Assembly (NCBI RefSeq): GCF_024508315.1
Contig: NZ_CP101987.1
Span: 2,170,001-2,234,000, forward strand
Reading direction: 5' to 3'
Source of the DNA: Cellulomonas xiejunii
Lineage (GTDB): Bacteria; Actinomycetota; Actinomycetes; Actinomycetales; Cellulomonadaceae
Length of the DNA stretch: 64,000 nt
The notes under the pieces are model-generated. The model made no database searches and was not told the origin of the DNA. It saw only the letters and a list, made by a program, of their open reading frames with translations. Position numbers and translations under genes: made by a program. How positions within the stretch are numbered: the first letter of the stretch is position 1; the number at the start of each line of letters is the position of its first letter. Positions 1 through 7,988 of the stretch are shown here, in pieces.

Positions 1-24
1 CCGGGGGGACGCGCGGCAGAAGCC

Positions 25-474
25 CTACCACTCCCCGCTGAACGACACGTTCGCGGACGGGTCCGCCTTGCCGAGCATCTTGGCGTACCGGTCCATGAAC
101 GCGCGGTACGCGCTGAACCCGCCGATCTTGCGCCTCGTCATCGGCACCAGGGCGCTCATCCCGCCCGACTTCACGACGTAGCTGGTGATGACGGTGCGCA
201 CGGTCACGCGTCCGACGGCGCGGTCCACCTCGACGTCGAAGAAGAGCACCGGATCGGTGCTCTCCCGGGTCATGTCACGGACCGACACGGAGACCTTGTT
301 CGCGCTGCGTTCCCCGACCCGCAGCCAGCCGCTCTCGTCCTCGACCTGCGACGCCGCTGCCGTCACCAGATCGAGCACCTGGGTCGCCGACAGGGCCCCT
401 GTGGCCACCGACATCGACGCCTTGGACTGCAGTGGGCGCGCCTCCCACCCACTACCGACCGACTGGACCGCCAT
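25..474 (-). CDS. hypothetical protein, 149 aa
   Basis: I do not recognise this protein. It reads as a small soluble protein of 149 residues with no signal peptide and no obvious membrane segment. The middle (about residues 60-105) looks like alternating beta strands, and the C-terminal third is basic and aromatic. The ATG start is supported by a GGAGGAA ribosome site a few bases upstream. A plausible promoter and two palindromes lie in the region ahead of it. It follows coaE on the same strand but after a gap of about 185 bases, so it is probably its own transcription unit. In many actinobacteria uvrB lies near coaE; it is not visible here. Confidence 0.6.
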   Translation of the reverse strand: MAVQSVGSGWEARPLQSKASMSVATGALSATQVLDLVTAAASQVEDESGWLRVGERSANKVSVSVRDMTRESTDPVLFFDVEVDRAVGRVTVRTVITSYVVKSGGMSALVPMTRRKIGGFSAYRAFMDRYAKMLGKADPSANVSFSGEW

Positions 475-561
475 CGTTCCTCCGGCTCCGTTGCCGCAGA
501 CCGCCCGACGCGGCCCACAGGACGCGCGTGCCGCGCGTCCTTCCGAGTGATCGGCTCGTTC

Positions 562-591
562 ACGTTACTCCTCGCATGGACACGCGTTCAA
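562..591 (-). promoter_or_regulatory. putative sigma-70-type promoter for the 149-aa gene
   Basis: On the minus strand TTGAAC (586-591) is followed after 18 bases by TAACGT (562-567), which matches the -35 and the TANNNT -10 patterns of housekeeping actinobacterial promoters. The start codon at 474 would then have a leader of roughly 80 bases. This is a pattern match only. Confidence 0.4.
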
Positions 592-593
592 TT

Positions 594-607
594 CACCCGA
601 ACGGGTG
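594..607. repeat. inverted repeat, possible operator
   Basis: CACCCG-AA-CGGGTG is a perfect 6-bp inverted repeat with a 2-bp spacer, lying immediately upstream of the putative -35 box of the 149-aa gene. It is a candidate operator; no regulator is known. Confidence 0.35.
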
Positions 608-626
608 CTGCTACCCACCGGTACGG

Positions 627-640
627 AGGACCTAGGTCCT
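627..640. repeat. 14-bp perfect palindrome
   Basis: AGGACCTAGGTCCT is perfectly self-complementary. It sits between the coaE stop and the promoter of the next gene. Its centre is 33 bp, about three helical turns, from the centre of the inverted repeat at 594-607. It could be an operator or part of the coaE 3' end. Confidence 0.35.
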
Positions 641-659
641 GCAGCGCACACCGCAGGGC

Positions 660-1289
660 TCAGTGCTGGTCCGCGGCGCGCTCGTCGTCCCGCTCGACGG
701 CCAACCGGGCCCACAGCTCGTCGACCTGGGCGCGCAGGTCGACCTCGCTGCCCGAGCCGTCGAGGACCACGTCCGCGACCGCGAGCCGGTCCTCGTCACG
801 AGCCTGCGCGGCGACGCGTGCCTCCGCGTCAGCGCGCGGCATGCCGCGCAGGCGCACCAGCCGCTCGACCCGCAGCACCGCGGGGGCGTGCACGACCACG
901 ACGACGTGGAAGTCGTCCGCCTGGCCGGTCTCCACCAGCAGCGGGATGTCCTGGACGACCACGGCCCCCGCGTCGAGCGCAGCTGCGGCGGCTTCGCGCT
1001 CGGCCGCCAGGCGCCGCACGACCGGATGCACGATCGCGTCGAGCCGGGCGCGCGCCTCCGGGTCGGAGAACACGATCCGGGCGAGCGCGGCCCGGTCCAG
1101 CGCGCCGGCGTCGTCGACGACGCCGGTGCCGAACGCCGCCACGACCTCGTCGAGGCCCACCGTGCCGGGCGCCACCGCCTCACGGGCCAGCACGTCGGCG
1201 TCGACGACCACGGCGCCCAGCTCGTGGAACCTGCGGGCGGCGACCGACTTGCCTGCCGCGATGCCTCCGGTCAGCCCGATCCTCTGCAT
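660..1289 (-). CDS. coaE: dephospho-CoA kinase
   Basis: CoaE phosphorylates the ribose 3'-hydroxyl of dephospho-CoA with ATP, the last step of coenzyme A synthesis in the cytoplasm. The N-terminus carries the P-loop GGIAAGKS (residues 8-15), followed by the family motif VVVDADVLAREAV with the catalytic/CoA-binding aspartate. At 209 residues it has the length of a stand-alone CoaE; the C-terminal GrpB-like extension found in mycobacterial CoaE is absent. The ATG has a GGGG-type ribosome site 3-4 bases upstream. It lies just downstream of rpsA on the same strand, the conserved rpsA-coaE order of actinobacteria, but a strong hairpin separates the two. Confidence 0.95.
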   Translation of the reverse strand: MQRIGLTGGIAAGKSVAARRFHELGAVVVDADVLAREAVAPGTVGLDEVVAAFGTGVVDDAGALDRAALARIVFSDPEARARLDAIVHPVVRRLAAEREAAAAALDAGAVVVQDIPLLVETGQADDFHVVVVVHAPAVLRVERLVRLRGMPRADAEARVAAQARDEDRLAVADVVLDGSGSEVDLRAQVDELWARLAVERDDERAADQH

Positions 1290-1335
1290 CGCCCCATCGT
1301 GGCGTCCTGCGCGGCCGCGCGCGACCCCCTGGCGC

Positions 1336-1373
1336 GACGACGGCCGGTCACCCGAAGGTGACCGGCCGTCGTC
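1336..1373 (-). terminator. hairpin terminator after rpsA
   Basis: A perfect 17-bp stem (1336-1352 with 1357-1373) closes on a CGAA loop. It lies between the rpsA stop and the coaE start and has no T-tract, which is common for actinobacterial terminators. It could also cause partial read-through into coaE. Confidence 0.75.
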
Positions 1374-1404
1374 GTGCTACCGGTGCGGGCAGGCCCGCGC
1401 GGCG

Positions 1405-2892
1405 TCAGTTGCCGGTGAGCTTCTCACGCAGCGCGGCGAGCGCCTCGTCCGACGCGAGCGTCCCGGTGACCTCCTCGGTCGCCGACGAGTACGTCGACGG
1501 CGCCGGGCTGCTGCTGGAGCTGCTGCTGGCCGGGGTCTCCGAGGTGGACGCGTCGAGGTCCGCCTGGGCGGCAGCGGCGACCTGCTTGCGGTGCGCCTCC
1601 CAGCGCTCGTGCGCGGCCGCGTACTGGGCCTCCCACGTCTCGCGCTGCGCCTCGAAGCCCTCGAGCCACTCGTTGGTGGTCGAGTCGAAGCCCTCGGGGT
1701 ACTTGTAGTTCCCCTGCTCGTCGTACTCGGCCGCCATGCCGTACAGCGCGGGGTCGAAGTCGTCCGACTCGGGGTCGAAGCCCTCGTTCGCCTGCTTCAG
1801 CGACAGCGAGATGCGGCGACGCTCGAGGTCGATGTCGATGACCTTGACGAAGACGTCGTCGCCGACCTGGACGACCTGCTCCGGGATCTCGACGTGGCGC
1901 ACGGCCAGCTCCGAGATGTGGACCAGGCCCTCGATGCCGTCCTCGACGCGCACGAACGCGCCGAAGGGGACCAGCTTGGTGACCTTGCCGGGCACGACCT
2001 GGCCGATGGCGTGCGTCCGGGCGAACGCCTGCCACGGGTCCTCCTGCGTCGCCTTGAGCGACAGGGAGACGCGCTCGCGGTCGAAGTCGACCTCGAGCAC
2101 CTCGACCGTGACCTCCTGGCCGACCTCGACGACCTCGGAGGGGTGGTCGATGTGCTTCCAGGAGAGCTCGGAGACGTGCACGAGCCCGTCCACGCCACCC
2201 AGGTCGACGAACGCACCGAAGTTGACGATCGAGGACACGACACCGGGGCGGACCTGGCCCTTCTGCAGCGTCTGCAGGAAGGTCGAGCGCACCTCGGACT
2301 GGGTCTGCTCGAGCCAGGCACGGCGCGACAGGACCACGTTGTTGCGGTTCTTGTCGAGCTCGATGATCTTGGCCTCGATCTCCTTGCCGACGTACGGCTG
2401 GAGGTCGCGCACACGACGCATCTCGACGAGGGAGGCGGGCAGGAAGCCGCGCAGGCCGATGTCGAGGATGAGGCCACCCTTGACGACCTCGATGACGGTG
2501 CCGGTGACGACGCCGTCCTCTTCCTTGATCTTCTCGATCGTGCCCCACGCGCGCTCGTACTGCGCACGCTTCTTGGACAGGATCAGACGACCTTCCTTGT
2601 CCTCCTTCTGGAGGACCAGGGCCTCGACCTCGTCGCCGACCTTCACGACCTCGCCGGGGTCCACGTCGTGCTTGATGGACAGCTCACGGGAGGGGATGAC
2701 GCCCTCGGTCTTGTAACCGATGTCGAGCAGGACCTCGTCACGGTCGACCTTGACGATGGTGCCCTCGACGATGTCGCCATCGTTGAAGTACTTGATGGTG
2801 GCGTCGATCGCGGCGAGGAAGTCCTCAGCCGTACCGATGTCGTTCACCGCGACCTGCGGGCTGGCGGGCTTCGCGGGGGTGGAGATGCTCAT
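1405..2892 (-). CDS. rpsA: 30S ribosomal protein S1
   Basis: S1 binds mRNA on the small ribosomal subunit and helps initiation. The 495-residue product has four S1/OB repeats at about residues 39-108, 127-192, 213-281 and 298-367, with typical signatures such as VNFGAFVDLGGVDGLVHVSE and VPFGAFVRVEDGIEGLVHIS. The tail (368-495) is acidic/aromatic, then Ala/Ser-rich with a run of eight or so serines; such divergent tails are usual for actinobacterial S1. The open frame extends 51 codons upstream, but homology begins at the ATG at 2892, preceded by a GGAG site about 11 bases away. polA, normally adjacent, lies 10 kb away here, displaced by pfkA and the peptide transporter operon. Confidence 0.97.
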   Translation of the reverse strand: MSISTPAKPASPQVAVNDIGTAEDFLAAIDATIKYFNDGDIVEGTIVKVDRDEVLLDIGYKTEGVIPSRELSIKHDVDPGEVVKVGDEVEALVLQKEDKEGRLILSKKRAQYERAWGTIEKIKEEDGVVTGTVIEVVKGGLILDIGLRGFLPASLVEMRRVRDLQPYVGKEIEAKIIELDKNRNNVVLSRRAWLEQTQSEVRSTFLQTLQKGQVRPGVVSSIVNFGAFVDLGGVDGLVHVSELSWKHIDHPSEVVEVGQEVTVEVLEVDFDRERVSLSLKATQEDPWQAFARTHAIGQVVPGKVTKLVPFGAFVRVEDGIEGLVHISELAVRHVEIPEQVVQVGDDVFVKVIDIDLERRRISLSLKQANEGFDPESDDFDPALYGMAAEYDEQGNYKYPEGFDSTTNEWLEGFEAQRETWEAQYAAAHERWEAHRKQVAAAAQADLDASTSETPASSSSSSSPAPSTYSSATEEVTGTLASDEALAALREKLTGN

Positions 2893-3036
2893 GTAGTGGT
2901 GGACTCCGATGCGGACAGGAAGTAGGACGGACAGGGATGGTGCGTGACAGGGCGCCACGGCTCGAGCTGCCCCGCAGCCGCGCACGTCAGGAACGGCGGA
3001 TGTCGAGGACCGGTACGCACGAGGACGCGCGGGACC

Positions 3037-3062
3037 GCCGTCCACCCTATCGGGTGGACGGC
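3037..3062 (-). terminator. hairpin terminator after pfkA
   Basis: An 11-bp stem (3037-3047 with 3052-3062) with a TATC loop lies about 20 bases beyond the pfkA stop and ahead of rpsA. It has no T-tract. Confidence 0.6.
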
Positions 3063-3081
3063 CGGGCAGGCAAAGGGAACG

Positions 3082-4107
3082 TCACGCGAGAGCGCGCGCG
3101 ACGGTCAGCAGGTTCTGGGGGACGAACTTGACCTTGCCCGCGACCTCGGACAGGGGCACCAGCACGACCTCCTCGCCGCGGATCGCGGTCATCACGTTCG
3201 TCGTCCCCTCGGTCACCGCGTCGATCGCGGCGACGCCGAACCGGGACGCGAGGATGCGGTCCGCCGCCGTGGGGATGCCGCCGCGCTGCGTGTGCCCGAG
3301 CACGGTGACACGGGTGTCGAACCCGGTGCGCTGCTCGATCTCGACCTTGAGCCGTTCGCCGATGGCGCCGGCGACGATCTCGCCGAACTTCCCGACCTGC
3401 GTCTCGTAGTGCATCGTCGTGCCCTCGGCCGGCACGGCGCCCTCGGCGACGACGACGATCGAGAAGCTCGCGTGGGCGCGGTGACGGTGCTTGAGGAACT
3501 TCTCGATCCGGTTGATGTCGAACGGCTCCTCGGGCGCGAGCACCAGCTCGGCGCCACCCGCGATGCCCGACGTGACCGCGATCCAGCCCGCGTGCCGCCC
3601 CATCACCTCGACGATCATCACGCGGTTGTGGGACTCCGCCGTCGTGTGGATCCGGTCGATCGCCTCGGTGGCGATGCTGACGGCCGTGTCGAACCCGATC
3701 GACGCGTCCGTCGCCCAGACGTCGTTGTCGATCGTCTTGGGGATGCCCACGACCTTCACGCCCGCTTCGGCGACCTTGCTGGCCGCGTTGAGCGTGCCGT
3801 CACCACCGATGCAGATCAGCGCCTCGATGCGCTCCGCCTCGAGGGTGGCGAGCGCGGCGTCCAGACCGCCGTCCGAGGCGTGGGGGTGGTAGCGCGCCGT
3901 GCCCAGCAACGTGCCACCGGTCGGCAGGACGTTGCGGATGTCCCGGCGGGTCAGCGGCTGGACGTCGCCGTCGACGACGCCCTTCCAGCCGTTGCGGAAG
4001 CCGATGATCGAGTGGCCGTGCTCCCCCTCCCCCCGCTTGACGACCGCACGGATCGCGGCGTTCAGACCCGGGACGTCGCCGCCTCCGGTGAGCAGACCGA
4101 CTCGCAC
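3082..4107 (-). CDS. pfkA: 6-phosphofructokinase, ATP-type (group III)
   Basis: This enzyme phosphorylates fructose 6-phosphate to fructose 1,6-bisphosphate. The 341-residue protein has the N-terminal GGGDVPGLNA nucleotide loop, GGDGT at 101-105 and PKTIDND at 123-129. A glycine at position 104 favours ATP over pyrophosphate, while lysine 124 is the residue typical of PPi enzymes; this G104/K124 pair is the group III pattern of actinobacterial ATP-PFKs. The GTG start has a GAGGAG site 8 bases upstream, and a TAGTGT -10-like element lies about 80 bases upstream (4186-4191). It appears monocistronic, with a hairpin after its stop. Confidence 0.93.
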   Translation of the reverse strand: MRVGLLTGGGDVPGLNAAIRAVVKRGEGEHGHSIIGFRNGWKGVVDGDVQPLTRRDIRNVLPTGGTLLGTARYHPHASDGGLDAALATLEAERIEALICIGGDGTLNAASKVAEAGVKVVGIPKTIDNDVWATDASIGFDTAVSIATEAIDRIHTTAESHNRVMIVEVMGRHAGWIAVTSGIAGGAELVLAPEEPFDINRIEKFLKHRHRAHASFSIVVVAEGAVPAEGTTMHYETQVGKFGEIVAGAIGERLKVEIEQRTGFDTRVTVLGHTQRGGIPTAADRILASRFGVAAIDAVTEGTTNVMTAIRGEEVVLVPLSEVAGKVKFVPQNLLTVARALA

Positions 4108-4260
4108 GCTGGAAGCTCCTCGTTCGCAGGGGTCACCCCCGTCAAAGTTTCGGGGGCTGGCGCGCGTCGACGCGCACCGTTCACCACACTATCCACCCCC
4201 GCGGCGCCACCGGCACGCCTTCGGTCCCGAGACCCCCTGGTGCGCCCGTGCCGTGGCGGC

Positions 4261-6033
4261 TCAGGCCGGCCGCCCCAGGTCCAGGTCACGCCCGGGGATC
4301 GCGTCGAGGAGTGTGCGCGTGTACGTCGTCCGAGGTGCGTCGAACACGTCGTCGACGGTGCCGCGCTCCACGACGCGCCCCTCCTGCATCACGCACACCT
4401 CGTCGGCGACCTGACGCACGACCGCGAGGTCATGGCTGATGAACAGGTACGTCAGGCCGAGTCGTTCCTGCAGCTCGGCGAGCAGGCGCAGGATCTGGGA
4501 CTGGACGATGACGTCGAGCGCCGAGACCGCCTCGTCGCACACGACCAGCTCGGGCTCCAGCGCCAGGGCCCGCGCGATCGCGACGCGCTGCCGCTGGCCC
4601 CCCGACAGCTCCGCCGGGTACCGGCGCAGCAGCCCCGCAGGCAGTGCGACCTGCTCCATGAGCTCGCGGACGCGCGCGTGGCGCGACGCGCGGTCGCCGA
4701 TGCGGTGGGCGCGCAAGGGCTCCTCGACCGTGCGGTACACCGTGAAGAGCGGGTCGAGCGACGCGTACGGGTCCTGGAAGATCGGCTGCACGCGCCTGCG
4801 GAACGCCACCTCCCCGGAACGGTCGCGCTGCACGACGTCGGCGCCGTCGAACCGGATCGATCCCGATGTCGGCTCGAGGAGACCGAGCATCATGCGCGCG
4901 ACCGTCGACTTGCCCGAGCCGGACTCCCCCACGACCGCGAGGGTGCGTCCCCGCGGCACCGCGAGACTGACCTCGTCCACCGCGGTGAAGTCGGCGGAGC
5001 GCCCCAGCAGCCCGCGCCCCCGGATCGTGAAGACCTTCGTGACGTGGTCGACCTCGACCAGCGGCCGGACCGCGTCCTGCGGCTCCGCAGGGCGCCGTGG
5101 GGCGGTCGCGGTCGCCGGGGTGGAGCCGGTCGCCGGCGCGGGTGCGACCAGCAGGTCCTGCTCGGGCGTCCCCCCGACCTCGACACCGTGGCGTGCGAGC
5201 TCGATGCGGCGCGATGCCAACGAGGGCGCGGCCGCGAGCAGCCGCCGCGTGTACTCGTGCCGGGGCTCGGTGAGGATCGAGCGCGCGTCACCCTCCTCGA
5301 CCACCTCGCCGCGGTACATCACGACCACCCGGTCCGCGCGCTCCGCCGCGAGCCCCAGGTCGTGGGTGATGAGCAGCACCGCCACCCCCAGCCGATCCGT
5401 GAGGTCGGTCAGCCCGTCGAGGATCGTGCGCTGGACGGTCACGTCGAGGGCCGACGTCGGCTCGTCGGCGATGAGGAGGTGCGGACGTGCCGCCAGGCCC
5501 ATCGCGATGAGCGCCCGCTGCCGCATGCCGCCCGAGAACTCGTGCGGGTACTGCTGCGCGCGTCGCTCGGCGTCCGGCAGTCCCGCCTCGGCGAGGAGCT
5601 CGATGGTCCGCGCCCGCGCCCGACGTCCGCGGACGACGCCGGTGTCCTGCAGCGTCTCGTCGACCTGGGCCCCCACGCGGCGCACCGGGTTGAGATTCGA
5701 CATCGGGTCCTGCGGCACCATGCCGATGCGCGAGCCGCGCAGGCGGCGCATCGCGTCCGGGCCGAGGGCGGCGAGGTCCTCGCCCTCGAACAGGATCTGC
5801 CCGGCGGTCACCGAGCCGTTGGCCGCGAGCAGCCCGATGACGGCCGCAGCGGTGGTCGACTTGCCGGAGCCGGACTCCCCCACGACGGCCACCGTCTGCC
5901 CCGCGTGCACGTCGAACGAGACCCCGCGCACCGCGGTCGCGCTGCCGGACTCCGTCCGGAAGGTGACCTCGAGGTCCCGGATGCTCAGCAGCGGGGTGCC
6001 GGCCGATCCCTGCGGTGCGTCGGTCACGCTCAT
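4261..6033 (-). CDS. peptide/nickel ABC transporter, fused double ATPase (DppD-DppF type)
   Basis: This 590-residue protein powers a peptide- or nickel-type importer and carries two complete nucleotide-binding domains in one chain. Domain 1 has Walker A GESGSGKST (52-60), signature SGGMRQR, Walker B LLIADEPTSALD and the H-loop ITHD. Domain 2 has a second GESGSGKST near residues 370-380, signature LSGGQRQR, Walker B VVCDEAVSALD and ISHD. An Ala/Pro-rich linker joins them. The ATG start overlaps the stop of the upstream permease by four bases (ATGA), indicating coupling. It is the last gene of the four-gene operon. Substrate cannot be read from the sequence. Confidence 0.92.
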   Translation of the reverse strand: MSVTDAPQGSAGTPLLSIRDLEVTFRTESGSATAVRGVSFDVHAGQTVAVVGESGSGKSTTAAAVIGLLAANGSVTAGQILFEGEDLAALGPDAMRRLRGSRIGMVPQDPMSNLNPVRRVGAQVDETLQDTGVVRGRRARARTIELLAEAGLPDAERRAQQYPHEFSGGMRQRALIAMGLAARPHLLIADEPTSALDVTVQRTILDGLTDLTDRLGVAVLLITHDLGLAAERADRVVVMYRGEVVEEGDARSILTEPRHEYTRRLLAAAPSLASRRIELARHGVEVGGTPEQDLLVAPAPATGSTPATATAPRRPAEPQDAVRPLVEVDHVTKVFTIRGRGLLGRSADFTAVDEVSLAVPRGRTLAVVGESGSGKSTVARMMLGLLEPTSGSIRFDGADVVQRDRSGEVAFRRRVQPIFQDPYASLDPLFTVYRTVEEPLRAHRIGDRASRHARVRELMEQVALPAGLLRRYPAELSGGQRQRVAIARALALEPELVVCDEAVSALDVIVQSQILRLLAELQERLGLTYLFISHDLAVVRQVADEVCVMQEGRVVERGTVDDVFDAPRTTYTRTLLDAIPGRDLDLGRPA

Positions 6034-6971
6034 CGCCTCCTCGATCGCGGGTCGAGCGCCTCGCGCAGCGCCTCGCCGAACAGGGTGAAGCCCAGTGCCG
6101 TCACGGAGATGCAGATGCCGGGCCACAGCGCGAGGCGCGGCGCGATCTCCAGCTCGTTCTGCGCCGCGACGAGCATGCGTCCCCACTCCGCGGTGGTCGG
6201 CGACCCGCCACCGAGCCCGAGGAAGGACAGCGCGGCGGCCTCGATGACGGCCGTCGCGAGCAGGAGGGTCGCCTGCACGATGACCGGGGAGACGCTGTTG
6301 GGCAGGACGTGGCTCATCGTGACGGTGCGTCGCGACAGCCCGAGCGAGCGGGCCGCGAGGACGTAGTCCTGCCCCTTCTGCGCGAGCATCGACCCGCGCA
6401 GCAGGCGGGCGAAGACGGGCACCTGCACCACGCCGATCGCGACGATCACCGCGGACGGCGTCTGGCCCGCGACGGCCGCGACGGACACCGCCAGCAGCAG
6501 GCTCGGCACGGCGAGCATGAGGTCGACCAGACGCATCGCGGCGGAGTCGACCCAACCGCCGAACGCACCCGCGAGCAGGCCGACGAGCAGGCCGCCCGCC
6601 AGGCCCAGCAGCGTGGACAGCACACCGATGCGCAGCGACGCGCGCGCCCCCCAGACGAGCTGGGACAGCACGTCGGCCCCGTAGCGGTCGAGCCCCAGGG
6701 GGTGCTCGGGAGACGGACCGGGGATGAACGTCGGCCGGATCTGGGCGCGGCCGGGGAGCGCGCCCGGACCGTACGACGCGATCACCGGGGCGAGCAGTGC
6801 GACGGCCACGAAGGCGAGGACGATGACGACCCCCAGGATCGCTGCGGGGTTGCGCAGCAACCGCCGCCCAGCGACGCGCCAGAGCGCCTCCCCCGCCCGG
6901 CGGTCCTCCGCCAGGGCCAGACCTGCGTCGACCGGTCCCTGCGGGACCTCGTACACCTCGGGCGCGCTCAT
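6030..6971 (-). CDS. peptide/nickel ABC transporter permease (DppC type)
   Basis: This 313-residue inner permease has a cytoplasmic N-terminus, a first membrane helix (about 44-66, AAILGVVIVLAFVAVALLA), and the BPD_transp_1 domain with five further helices in the C-terminal 200 residues. The coupling-helix region follows the DppC/OppC pattern, with SLGLSRRTVTMSHVLPNSVSP. It overlaps both neighbours by four bases (ATGA), so it is translationally coupled between the DppB-like permease and the fused ATPase. Confidence 0.93.
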   Translation of the reverse strand: MSAPEVYEVPQGPVDAGLALAEDRRAGEALWRVAGRRLLRNPAAILGVVIVLAFVAVALLAPVIASYGPGALPGRAQIRPTFIPGPSPEHPLGLDRYGADVLSQLVWGARASLRIGVLSTLLGLAGGLLVGLLAGAFGGWVDSAAMRLVDLMLAVPSLLLAVSVAAVAGQTPSAVIVAIGVVQVPVFARLLRGSMLAQKGQDYVLAARSLGLSRRTVTMSHVLPNSVSPVIVQATLLLATAVIEAAALSFLGLGGGSPTTAEWGRMLVAAQNELEIAPRLALWPGICISVTALGFTLFGEALREALDPRSRRR

Positions 6972-7972
6972 CGCGTCCTCGTCCTCGGGTCGATCAGTCC
7001 GTACGACACGTCCACCGCCAGGTTCACCAGGGCGTAGACCACGGCGATGAGCAGGATGAACCCCTGCAGGACCGCGTAGTCGAGGTTGAAGACGGCGTCG
7101 GCGAGGAACTTGCCGATGCCGGGGAAGGCGAAGACGGTCTCGGTGAGCACGGCACCGGACAGCAGCAGCCCCACCTGCAGGCCGATCGTCGTGGACACCG
7201 GGAGCATCGCGTTGTGCAGGATGACGCGGCTGCGCACGTGCGCCGGGGACAGGCCCTTGGCGCGGGCGGTCCGGACGTAGTCGGCGTGCTGCACGTCGAT
7301 GACCGACGCCCGAGTGATGCGCGCGATGATCGCCAGGGGGATCGTGCCGAGGGCGAGCGCGGGGAGCACCAGGTGCACGAGGGCGTCCCAGCTCGCGTCC
7401 CACTCGCGGGTCAGCAGACCGTCGAGCACGTAGAAGCGGGTGGGGTGCGTCGCGATCATCGCCGCGTCCTGACGCCCGGTGGACGGGAACCAGCCGAGCT
7501 GCACCGCGAACAGCCACTTGAGCAGGAACGCGAGGAAGAACACGGGAATCGTGACGCCGAGCAGCGACGTGAAGACCGCCGCGTGGTCGACGAGGCGCCC
7601 CTGGTGGCGCGCGGCGAGGTACCCCAGCGGGATGCCGATGCCGACGGCGACGACCAGGGCGACGAGCGAGAGCTCGACGGTGGCCGGGAAGCGCGCCCAG
7701 AACTCGTCGAGGACGGGACGGCCCGTGCGGGTCGACACGCCGAAGTTGCCCTGCAGGAGCTGGCCGAGCCACGTGACGTACTGCTGCGGCAGCGGCCGGT
7801 CGAACCCGTAGAGCTGGTTGATGCGCTCCACGGCCTCGGGGGTGGCGCGCTCCCCCAGGAGGGCCGTCGCCGGCCCTCCCGGGAGAGCGCGCACCCACAG
7901 GAACAGCAGGACCGACAACCCGAGCAGGGTGGGGATGAGCAGCGCCAGGCGCCGCAGGATCAGTCGGGTCAT
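6968..7972 (-). CDS. peptide/nickel ABC transporter permease (DppB type)
   Basis: This 334-residue permease forms the channel with the DppC-like partner. It begins with the typical DppB helix (MTRLILRRLALLIPTLLGLS) and an extracellular segment of about 80 residues, followed by the transport domain with helices near 98-130, 135-155, 190-210 and 245-320. The EAA-type coupling loop reads RTARAKGLSPAHVRSRVILH. A GAGGAG site precedes the ATG. It starts 16 bases after the binding-protein gene and overlaps the next gene by four bases. Confidence 0.93.
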   Translation of the reverse strand: MTRLILRRLALLIPTLLGLSVLLFLWVRALPGGPATALLGERATPEAVERINQLYGFDRPLPQQYVTWLGQLLQGNFGVSTRTGRPVLDEFWARFPATVELSLVALVVAVGIGIPLGYLAARHQGRLVDHAAVFTSLLGVTIPVFFLAFLLKWLFAVQLGWFPSTGRQDAAMIATHPTRFYVLDGLLTREWDASWDALVHLVLPALALGTIPLAIIARITRASVIDVQHADYVRTARAKGLSPAHVRSRVILHNAMLPVSTTIGLQVGLLLSGAVLTETVFAFPGIGKFLADAVFNLDYAVLQGFILLIAVVYALVNLAVDVSYGLIDPRTRTR

Positions 7973-7988
7973 CTGGTCCGGCCGCTCC

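Noticed and set aside
585-603. CGTTC...GAACG arms resembling an SOS box
   Set aside because: The spacing is nine bases, whereas actinobacterial LexA sites use four between the arms.
547-2925. 792-codon plus-strand frame over coaE and rpsA
   Set aside because: Low-complexity Arg/Asp/Val-rich shadow of two well-conserved genes.
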